A stretch of DNA of 64,000 nt from Lomentospora prolificans (Eukaryota; Ascomycota; Sordariomycetes; Microascales; Microascaceae). The translations under genes were made by a program, and so were the position numbers. How positions within the stretch are numbered: position 1 is the stretch's first letter; every line of letters starts with the position of its first letter. The notes under the pieces were generated by a model. That model had not been told where the DNA came from. It searched no databases and saw nothing but the letters and a program-made list of their open reading frames with translations. Shown in pieces: positions 32,862-42,800 of the stretch. Where the stretch lies: the NCBI GenBank assembly GCA_029532625.1, contig JARFXM010000002.1, positions 310,001 through 374,000 of the forward strand, read 5' to 3'.

Positions 32862-34810
32862 TTACCACCTGTGCGTGCGGTGTCCCTTTCGGCCCCTCCA
32901 TCCGCCCCAGCGGCCTCCGTACCCGTAGTCTGGGTCATGATGGGGGCCCTTAGTGGTAGTGGTTGCAGAGGTTGTTGGGGGCGTAGTCTGCGTGCCTTCA
33001 ATTGGGTCCGAATCGTCGGTCGATGTTTCGTCGCTCTGGGGGTACTCGCTTTCAATGGGTTCGGTGGGATCCGTCTGTTGAGGTGTAGGAACGCTGTGCG
33101 TCGCCGTGGAAGGGTCAGTAGGCGTCGGTTCTTCTGGCGAGCTAGAATCAATCGTCGATTCCGCTCCGTGACACATGGATGATGATGACTGTGCCGGTGC
33201 GGTTGGGACACTCGACGAAGGTCTGTGGGTAGGTTGGGATGATGGGACCGAAGTTCCCGGAATGGGGTCAGAGTCCTCGGTCGAGTGGCCGGGAGGAGTG
33301 ACATGGGTAGAGGTACCGTAGCCATCCGTGGGAACAGGGCCTTCAGTGGTTACGCCCGATGGATGTGTGGAACTCGTCCCAGCCGTCGTTGGCTGGGATT
33401 TCGTATGCGAATTAGTGGTTTGAGGATCTTCGCTCTCAGTCTCGGTAGGGGCAGTCGGGTTAGAGGACTCTACGCCGCTGGACTTAAGACTGGTGGGCAC
33501 CTCGCTCTTATGAGTCGATACGGAACTCGGGTGTTCGTCCGTAGGAACGGGAGTCACATCTTCGCATCCGTAGGGATTGTCGCAAGCACTCGTCGACTCA
33601 GCCGGAGTGGATGACTCCGAACTCCCGGGTGCAGTAGGTCCAGCAGACTCTACACTCGTAGGCACGGGAGTCTCCCCGTGCGAAGTTGAAGAAACCCAAG
33701 TCCCAGTTGTATCAGGGAGAGTGTAGGTGTGCTTATGGGAAGTCGATTCTTCGGGCCTAGCGCTAGTTTCTCTGGTCAGGGTCGAACTCGTCTCCATCTC
33801 CGTCTGCGAGGCTGAAGGCCCAACGGACCCAGTATTTTCCGTCGGGTGACTAGACTCGACCACCGAGGTTCCAGGGACCGAGGTTTCTTCTTCTTCACAC
33901 CCGTAGGGGTTATGGCAAAGAGAGGTGGATACCCGAGGCACCTCGCTGCTGAGAGAACCGGTGTGCTCGCCGCTGGTAGTGGACGAGGAAGGAGTAGCAT
34001 CTTCCGTAGAGGAGGGTTGGTGGGGACTGCCACTGGTAACGCCGGTGGGAGTGGTGACCGAAGTATCAGTGGACGAGCCACCGCCAGTCACCGATTCCGA
34101 AGGCTGAGGTCCAGACGCGTGGGAAGATTTGGACGTCTCAGTGTCAACGGAGCCCGACTCGGTAGATGAAGGCTGAACAGGGTCGGCGCTCGTCACCCCA
34201 GAGTTGGTAGGTTCCGACCCGTAGGTAGACGACTCATCCGGGCCATGAGAGCCAGTTGACTGTGAGCTCTCGGTGCTTCCAGTGGGTTCCTCGGGCGAAG
34301 AGCTCTCAACGCCAGATGACCAGCTGGACTTGGTTGTCTCAGGATACTCGCTATCGGTAGGATGGGGCTCGCCCCTGGTCCCCCCAGAGGTTGGGCTTGG
34401 GATAGTGATAACGTGAGTTGATTCGCTGGTGATTGTCGTTGTCCCGGTGGTTTCGACGGAGCTGGACGGCTGAACGGGCCCGCTTGATTCGGTGAAATGG
34501 ACCGGAGGTGTCTGGCTAGACTGCGGAACGCCCGACTCGCTGGAAGACGAAACGCAGATATCCGAAGTCACAGTGACGAGCTCAGTAACAGTAGAGGCCG
34601 AGGCACAATGAGCGGCACACTCAGTCATAGTGACTGTGGCGGTGGTCGTGACCGTGGTCCCATAATGGCGGCCATAGCGGGGGACTCCACGCGCAAGAAC
34701 AAGGTTAGAGCTAGATTCCCGTATCAGTCCCTCGTCCAGTCAATATCCTTCGATAAACAGCACACTTACCCTACACCCAAGAGGGCCAGGCGACTGAAAA
34801 GGCAAACCAT
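32862..34810 (-). CDS. Secreted Ser/Thr-rich cell-wall-type protein
   Basis: The two exons are 34810-34770 and 34710-32862, giving 629 residues. Exon one encodes a signal-peptide core (MVCLFSRLALLGVG) and ends at a GTAAGT donor. The 59-nt intron ends at CTAG, and phase-2 joining gives ...GVGSNLVLARGVPRYGRHYG. Residues ~30-60 hold TTVTTTATVT and three cysteines (TECAAHC, DIC). The remainder is low-complexity Ser/Thr/Pro/Glu, as in heavily O-glycosylated wall proteins or adhesins. Two copies of a C-x-NPYGCE motif (LCHNPYGCEEEE and ACDNPYGCED) plus a lone Cys (SMCHGAE) break the repeats. The C-terminus (GGRWGGWRGRKGHRTHRW) is basic, and no hydrophobic GPI-attachment tail is present. The protein may therefore be held in the wall by charge or disulfides, or released. 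Confidence 0.7.
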
Positions 34811-37624
34811 CGTAGAGCACAGTAGCTAGAAGGGGTCAGGTACAACAAACGAGTGGATGTCCTCGAGGAAGAGGAGGTTCAGATCGAAATGGATGGGGAT
34901 ACTATCAAACTCCTTCAGTTCATGTCCAAGCAGGAAATTGAACTCCTTTATATCCTCCTTGACATCGAGTGTCAGCCCTTTCCTCCAGCTTCGAAGCGGC
35001 CAGATACGCATGCGTATGGGAAAGGGGCATCATTTCGGGCCGCTTCTTCAAGCCAGGAGTCCCAATCACCCAGTAAGCCGGTCATCCCAAATTTCCTTCC
35101 CGCTAGAAGAGCAAACGCACAAGGTTGTCCCTCTATATCCAACACGCAGCCGGTGCAGCTTACCGACTACGCAGGGCCAGGCATTCCAGCCCAGCGGGGC
35201 ACTGAATAACAACCGCAGGAGGCTAAGCACATCCATGCTCCCCATTCCTGAACCCGGGATTGCAGTTATAGAAGAGCCTGCTCCCTGAAGAACCGTCTCA
35301 TGTCGCGGTCTCCAGCGCAGAAAACAAATACGGGCAGCATCTCAAGCCACAATATACCTCCATAAAGCCACGGCAACCCTTTAATAAGGAAAGGTTCTCC
35401 ACCCCACCGGCTGTCAGCTTCACCGAAGGAAGATACTGGAGGGGTTCCTGCGCCCCTCTACTTTAGGGCCTGAAGTGTTGTCAGAGGTGACACCTTCACG
35501 GGCCTCCTTTCAGCCACGATCTGAGGATATAGCTCCATTCGTAGATTGTGCGCCTTGCAGAGGGACATAAGGTTGGTGGAACTCTAGCGCGACGGGGAAC
35601 GGTAAGCTCGTGGCGTGAGGATGCTTCAATGATAGGCGAGATGAGCATACCTATTCGAGCGGCAGTAAGGGAGACAGGCTTCAAAAAGAACTTTGCAAAC
35701 GAAGACCTTGGTGACACCGAGTCGCCCCGATTCCTCCGTTCCTGGGAGTTAATTATTACCTCGGTCGGGTCCAAAACTCCAGCGCGGTTGGTATCCGGCG
35801 AGTATCGAGATACCATTGGGCTGAGACATCTCTGTGTCAAGTCTATATATTGGTGGTTTTTCGTAACGTGTCAAGCCCTTCTTCAAACCAAGCACAACAA
35901 GTCCGAAATGGAGCGGGATGCGAGAAGCCGTGGGTCTCTCTATCGTGATATGATTCTTAGCATCGCGGCCCATGGTAAGCACCGCTAAAGACCAAACGGA
36001 GATGACGGGAGATGGGCTGGCGGTTCGGGTGACGGCAGTCTCACGCCAGGCCTGTTAGGGCAACAAAAAAGCTTGGCCCAACCATGTCTTAACGCGGGCA
36101 CTTTTGACGAGCTGAGGCGCCAATTCTCCACCTCACCTCATTGCGCCCTGCAATACCAATCCAGCCAGGCTCAAGTCCCACAGAATCCAGCACCATGGCG
36201 CACGGTGGCCTCGGCGTATGCAACTCTCCATAGTATGAACCCACAGGCTCTCTGTCTGGTGATTGATGGAAGCCTCCTCTACGTACCTGCATCCCTAGAG
36301 CTGCGCCCTTCCGTCCCTTGCGCAACCTCCGGCATGAACAGTGATACGAGGTTGCAATCACTGGTTTCCCATCAACGTACCCCCATAGATACGAAGGGCT
36401 GGAATTGAGCGGATGTCACCGCCGGGCGGACGTCAGGAACAGTCAAGTGTAAGCTCGGCAAATACGGAAGCTCACACAGCCGGGATACAACGCAGTTCCG
36501 GGTAGCCAAGAGCTCGCCGCCCCTCTAGGTCGATCGAGGTGGCGAAAGGAGAGGGAGAGATTGAACATGCCGAGGAGATCGTGCATACCTCCCTCAGCTG
36601 GCTCATGGTCCTGATCACTAAATTAGTTTCCCGTTGCCCCATTTATTCAGTCTTGTACATCCCTCGACAATTTCCTAACAAGTTGACATCATAAACCCCT
36701 TTCACTCGAGCCCAGTATCCAAAAAAGACGATTCAAAACTATTGTTTGTTTTCTGTCTGCCAAGCACTATCCTAGCCACTCCGCCAGAAAAACATACACA
36801 TCGATCCAAAAGTCACCCCATAGCTTCTCCGCAAATCCCAAGTACATATACCGCCCACACAGAAACACCACCACACACGTCTTTCTAGTCATCATTCTTT
36901 ATCAGAAGAGACGAGAGTGGTCCCAGTTTAAAGTAAGATAGAATGGTGCCTGTGTATAGTCGAGGAGAGTAAAACAATGACACGGCCAAAAACAGGACGC
37001 TGCGACGAACCCTTTTTCTTTCCGGGACCCAGCCCTAAAACACATAAATCTCTGATGCCGCACCGCTGCCCCACGCAATGAGATCCCAGGATATACGTAA
37101 TAGTGGTAATGGGAAAACGTTGACAAGAGGGAGGAGCACGGGCGCAGGAAATTCAAGAGGTAAAACAGTCGGACAGAAGGAAACGCGGGCGCTGGTAGCC
37201 CCATAGACAAGTACGTAGTTCCGTGGATGCAAACAAGCAATGACAGCAAAGCAAGGCCGGGTGTTGTAGACAAAGGAAACAAGAGGCGGAGAGTGTAGGG
37301 GCTTATAAGAAGCTGATGTGTGACTATTATCGACAGACGCCATACATGGCGGTGCTCGTCGTGTAAAAAAACGAAAATGTATGCAAAAAACAAAGAGGTC
37401 CTAATATATCAAATGCTTTGGCGTTCTAACGTATGCCGTATCTTACCAAAATCCCACCCAACGCCTGGCCAAGAGCAACATGAGAGGAAAAAGAAAAGCA
37501 TAAGGCAAACATATCCGAAAGGATATATAGTGCAGTCGGGGATAGAGCTCAACAATCATTCATCGCTAGGGGAACGACTTTAGTTGAAGAGTTAGCAAAC
37601 ATCGTTAAAGCCCAAATGTCTTGG
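34811..37624. other. Intergenic, with an unassigned coding-like block
   Basis: Between the Ser/Thr-rich gene and the first Zn2Cys6 gene. 34.84-36.61 kb is unusually free of homopolymers and stays open on both strands in several frames; a tentative minus-strand gene is listed separately. From 36.65 to 37.62 kb the sequence is probably the 3' flank of the Zn2Cys6 gene. Confidence 0.45.
35760..36606 (-). CDS. Tentative multi-exon gene, unknown product, 3' end unresolved
   Basis: Three exons can be joined in frame: 36606-36476, 36398-36137 and 36051-35760. Intron one (36399-36475) has GTGAGC and ATTCCAG; intron two (36052-36136) has GAG|GTGAGG and CTAACAG. The ATG has a good context (ACCATGAGC). 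The joined reading includes PSYLWGYVDGKPVIATSYHC, GLEPGWIGIAGRNE, SRIPLHFGLVVLGLKKGL and ILAGYQPRWSFGPDRG, which look like folded-protein sequence, but I recognise no family. Exon three ends at a possible GTAATA donor. Further open pieces lie downstream (around 35460-35700 and 35040-35290), but I could not join them with confidence. Against this, third-position G/C is only about 56% in exon three, lower than in the firm genes, and the plus strand is also open here. Treat it as a candidate only. Confidence 0.3.
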
Positions 37625-39857
37625 TCAGACATCGTAGCTTACCCGTTGTAATGCATGGAAGTCCCCGACTGTCCTCGGTATCCCAGGCGCTTGGTGTGCA
37701 GGATGCGAGGCCAAGGTGAACGATTTTCCCCTTTGCTGCTCTATCCCCATGCCCGGCGACACCATATTAGCCCCTTGAGGACTCACGGCGTGCATCATCG
37801 GCATCTGTCCTTGTATATTTTGCTTCTGATTCATCATGCTTTGCTGTGGATTGCCCATTTGGGATGGAGTCTGGGAATTAAGCACGCCCATACTCTGCGG
37901 TGACTGCTGACCCATCTGTCCATGCATTTGTTGAGGGTTGAAATTCTGACTCTGCAGCATCGGCATGCCGCTGTGTTGCTGATTCATCTGCGGCTGGCTA
38001 TTCTGACCGCCCATCCTCTGCATCATCATGTCTGGGAAAGAGAAGTCGTTCATATTCTGAGAGAAATCGATACCCGGTGACATGATGGGCGGTGAGGTGG
38101 CAAAGCTCGGGGCCATATCGGGGGAGGTGCCTGGGGGCATTGACATGGTAGCAGATCCATTGTTTCCCATACTGGAATCCGGCGAGCTGTTGTTCATCGA
38201 GGCGAGCGAGAACTTGCGGTCGTAGTCGGGAACCCCGAACTTGTCAAGGTCCTCGGTGTCGAGGCCAAGGTGCATCTGGCCAGGGGGAGCCTGGGCCATT
38301 CCAGCGTTGCCAAACCCATCAAAGATGTCAATGTTGGCGAGGTTGGCACTCACACACTCGGGAGCGTTCTGAAGCATAGGCGTCACAAGGCGAGGAAGCG
38401 CCTCAGTGAGCTTGTTGAAGAGGAGAGGAATGAATCGCTGATCGCCGTTCTTGAGAACAGCAACAATGTTGAGGATCTGGCTGAGGCGCTCGCGGGGGCC
38501 GACAGTGAATCGGTCGCGCGACAGAGGCTTGTGCGAGAGGGCGGTGGTGGCATCATTGGCAATCTCGAATAGTTTCTCAATCTAGGAAGTGTTAGCGATA
38601 AGAAGCCGCCGGGTTGTTTTGTTTTCAACTTACGAAGCCACTACCAATGAGCTGTACGCCCTGGCCAGGGAACTGGGACGCCCAGCTAACAACCATCTCC
38701 CGAGCGACCTCGGCAGGAAACTGGAAGCCCATGCCGTTGTCTTCGCCCTGGCTAGAAAGCTGCCAGTGGGTGGTCTTGAGCCACTGCTGGCTTGTCGACA
38801 TATCGTTAAATTGCGAGTCCTGGCAGACGTAGCTAGGCATGATGTCGTTCAATTGCTTCTGCAAGTTGGCAGTGTAGGCGGAGGTGAAGTTGGCGGCCGT
38901 CTTGTTCCAAGTCGAAAGGAGAGAATCATCGAAGAGGCGGAACGAGTTAACGAGGGCGATGAAAGGAGCAAGCTCAGAGGCAAGGGGATCAGTGGGATCA
39001 TCGGCCATCGTGGGCAGGTTAATAGAAGCCTGCAAGGTGACAGGTCGCTGGCGTTGGAGAGCGTAAGCCCTTTCGGTCGAGAAGATGAGCCAGTAGAGCC
39101 TCCTCCTGCGGGAAGCCTCGACAGGGTCCCATTGCAAGTAGGTTTCCTCCTTGTGCATATCGAGCATGTGCATCATGGTGCTCGCCTCTCGAAGATAGTA
39201 CCAAGCCTTGCTGTGAGACTCGACACCATAGTTGCAAGCGAAGAAGAAGTAGCTGGTGGCGATCGAGTTCAAAGTAGGCGTATCGAGGTACTCGTAGCCG
39301 TTTCGCACACGCATGGCCTCCTCCAAGAGCAGAGTACTAGCAATCAGGTTCGAGCCGGGCATCATGTCGAGGTTGTAGGGGTCGCTGGAAGGCATCGTCA
39401 TACCAGGTTGAAGCATAACAAACGCGCAGAGAGCAGTAACTAGACAGTAGGAGTCGCGATTCTGCTCCATGAACATGGCCTGCTGCTCAATCTTCTGGCG
39501 AACTAAGAATGGCATGCTGGAGTACATGTGGGAAAAAAAGAATTCGAAGCATTCCTTGACGAGCTCTCCAGTAACCATTCCGGGCGAAGGGCCAGCAGTC
39601 GTAGGATTCTGAGAGGGACCGGCAGTGAGGCCAGCGACGCGGTTCTGCACACGGGCAGCAAGGCTGGTCTGGCGTTGAGTCTCCCTCAACTCGCTGATGA
39701 CCTTGGCACGGGAGCCCTTGGGGCCTTTCTTCTGGGGAATAGCATTATAGGTGCACGAGAGTTGGGCGGTCGCGCAGTTCCTGCACGGATTGATCCCGTC
39801 GCACTTGACTTTCCTGCGATGGCAAGCATCGCAGGCCCGTTTTACGGCGGCCGACAT
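37625..39857 (-). CDS. Zn2Cys6 transcription factor, possibly AmyR/COL-26-like
   Basis: Exons are 39857-38634 and 38581-37625 (726 residues). The 52-nt intron has GTAAGT, CTAAC and CCTAG. The Zn2Cys6 cluster is at the very N-terminus (C9, C12, C19, C25, C28, C35; CDACHRRKVKC), followed by the linker QKKGPKGSRAKVISELR and a fungal_trans middle region (about residues 105-400; for example RRRLYWLIFSTERAYALQRQ). The C-terminal ~230 residues are Met/Gln/Asn/Pro-rich, as in an activation domain. The KKGPKG linker and the TERAYALQRQRPVTL motif recall regulators of starch and maltose use (AmyR, COL-26/BglR); that assignment is from memory and uncertain. A second possible intron (37578-37642, GTAAGC...TAAAG) would replace the last residues with Ser-Phe-Pro and end at 37566. 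The start was taken at 39857 because no upstream ATG is in frame. Confidence 0.8.
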
Positions 39858-42800
39858 TGTGTCAGTGTGTGAATTGATTGCTACAGGAATGTTCGGTTGA
39901 TCGAAGGCGAGGGTAAACAATCGAGAGATTGTCGACCGAAGGAAAGAGTAAGGATTGTCTTAGGAGTTATTTCGGCGACATAGACGCATGGATTGTTCAC
40001 GTCGATGTTGATCGGCGGTTCAGGGACGTTCGGTCAATTGAGAGTGGTGCGTGTCCCGACGAAGCGGTGCCTAGCGCTTGAAAACTAGACGGTCGGCGTC
40101 GAAGACAAGAATTCAAAAAAAAATAAAATAAAAATCGTGTCGTACGTAGGACTTTTTTTTTGAAAAAACACAGAGATTAGCGAAGCGGCAACCTCTGCGG
40201 CGAATGCAAGCTACGACGAGAACATCTGAGGGTTGAAGATGAGATGCAGAGACGATCGGGTCAGGGAAGGAAGGGAAGAGGTGGATCAAGCGACGGATTG
40301 GACGCTTGGGGGGAGCCAGGAGGTCATAGGAGAAGGAAGGAAGGACGATTGGAGGGGATAGTGGAACCGGCGGAAGAGACTTGGGACTGGGGAAATGGAG
40401 GTAATGGAGGGCTTGAGGTACCTGGACGATTCAAGCTGCGCTGGGAACATGGGGCGCTCAGGGGACAGAGGTATTAGTGGAGCGTTGTTATAGACAGTGC
40501 ATAGCGCACAGTAATCCATCAGCCAATCAATTCTTACCCCAGGCTCCATTTCACTTCCCCGTCCCTTCGACCCACAGTACCTCTTGTACTTCTGATACTT
40601 GCAGGACCGCCCGTCACTTTCCGAAGAGCCACACACAGTGTACCTTCCTTGCTCTTGCTCCAGCCCTAGCCTAGGCTGTGAGTTCACGGTCGTAAGAAGT
40701 ACACCAACTTCGACATGGGCCAAAGTCACATTTGTCAAATTCGACTGCAGATTCTTACCTGCCTCGGAAATACGCGTCCTCTAAGCCATTTCATAAGCCT
40801 TGAGCGCCTTTTTCTTCTCGTTCCAGCACGCCAAACAAACCCGAGGCTTGAAGACTAAACTAGTCCAGCCAGTTTTTGTGTTTTTTTTTTTTTCCTTCCT
40901 TCAGCAGATTTTCTACTCCCTGGAGGGTCTTTTACCTACTTCGTTAGGAGGTGGCCCATCTACACTACGGCCACTCCGTTTTAATTGAAGAGGGTCGAAA
41001 ACGTCAAATGAACGGAAAGAATGAAAATGAGACGCTCTAGGTTTGACAAGACGGCCAAGTATACGAGTAAAGCCGGAGAAGCTGCTCCATGAACAGGCAG
41101 GTGTTCCCATTCCTCCAGCCCACGAAGTAATACCAGTAGTATAATTTGCAGCATGGGCATAAACCAAGCCAGAGACAGGGGGAGATGAACCTCTTGTTGG
41201 CTTCTCCCTGGCTGTTCTTGTCGCCAGCTTGCTAGCCAACTCAACTCTACCAGGGTCACGATGACGACTTGCCCCCAGGTAGCCATAATTACTCAGGTCA
41301 TGCAAGCCGACCGCCCTCGTAATGAAGCCAAAAACGGTGAAGCAAAGGTTATTTCCAATTGCGGTTAACCTGCCACTGGAGCCATGGGGCTGAAGAGGAA
41401 GGAGAGGCAGATTTGACAGCCAGTCTGGCGATGAGCCAAGCCAACGATAAGTCTCCTGAACGTCGAGCTGGCTTGCTGGATCCGCCCCTTCCCGGGCTCC
41501 GCTAATAGTTTGTTGCTCTTGGTCTCAGCTGCCAGGGAACAAGCCAAAACATGACAGGTCATGGTCGCCAGCGAGTTCGTAGAGAGAACCATACCCAGTG
41601 AGAGGATACTTTTGGACAAGGAGGCCTTCCCAAACAAGAGGGATCCATTGATGGTGAAATTGGAACCTGGAGCTAATTGATAAGCATTTTTGATGAGGGA
41701 TTGATCTTTGAATTGATCGATTGTTTCTTACTGTGTACGTGCTGTCGATGTCAGGTTGGTGGCGAGTGCCAAGTACAACAACAGTCCCTTTGAAGCGTCG
41801 CTCGCCGGCAGCCAGCTAGTGTTTGCGATACTCATTAAAAAAATGCTCTGGTATTCGCTCTCATATTGATTCCTTCCCATCCCTGGTCTCCCGCCTAGAG
41901 ACTGTTGAAAACATCTCCCGGCCCTGTCGGGAACATGGCATAATTTTAGTTTCGTGGCAGCAATGAAGGAAACTCGCCTCCGAATTATCGTGTATGAAAT
42001 GTCGACTTGCAACGCTCGTAACGGAATGCTTTCCATCGTCGCCAGCCATGCCGTCCACGTATCGAGGGGCAAGCTTCTCCCTCTGGCGATCCAGAACGCT
42101 GTGTCGGGATCCCATCGCCCGACAGAAAAACGCGACACGTTCCGCCCCGTTTTTTAACCCTCCAGATTTCCTTTTGGTTTCCGGTGCTCGATGAGGTTAT
42201 CGCGAATACTTCGTACTCCTAATATGCGACCAGGGATTTCCAAGCACAATTTTGGTTGTTGTTTCTTCCACTCTCCACTTTCTCCCCCCGCTGCCCCAGT
42301 CGCGATGCATGAAATTCTCTCACAGCCTTAGGTGGGCTCCACCAGGGATACACCGTTCTCCAGACCCGTCAATTGGCATTCCCCGACCTCCCTCTGCAAA
42401 TTATGATTCAATGTTTCCAAGCAGAAGTACCGTCCATAACTATAGGCAATCTAACGCCCCTCATTGGCATCCCAACGCCAAAGTATTCTTCCTTAGTACC
42501 TGCACCCAAGAACCCAAGCCGGCAATACTGTCTGCCCACTGGTACAGTGTCCGCTATGAGAATACTTACTGTCCACGGTGCCACTTCGACATCGCAGACA
42601 CACACAGCCATCCAGGATGGCAACATTGAATTTATTAGTGCACTCCAGCGATTGTCAACGTCCTCTCTCCAGAACTGGGCACACATCTCCGAGCACTGGC
42701 GTGGCCCGCATCGCCAGGCGACCATGCTGGCTCAAAGCCATCACCTGAAGCCACCATTTCGCGCATGACATCATGGCCCGTGCCTCGAGCCTGTGTTCTG

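Noticed and set aside
36902..37393. 163-codon minus-strand hydrophobic open frame
   Set aside because: It lies in the probable 3' flank of the Zn2Cys6 gene, has no good start context, and its hydrophobicity follows from T-rich DNA.
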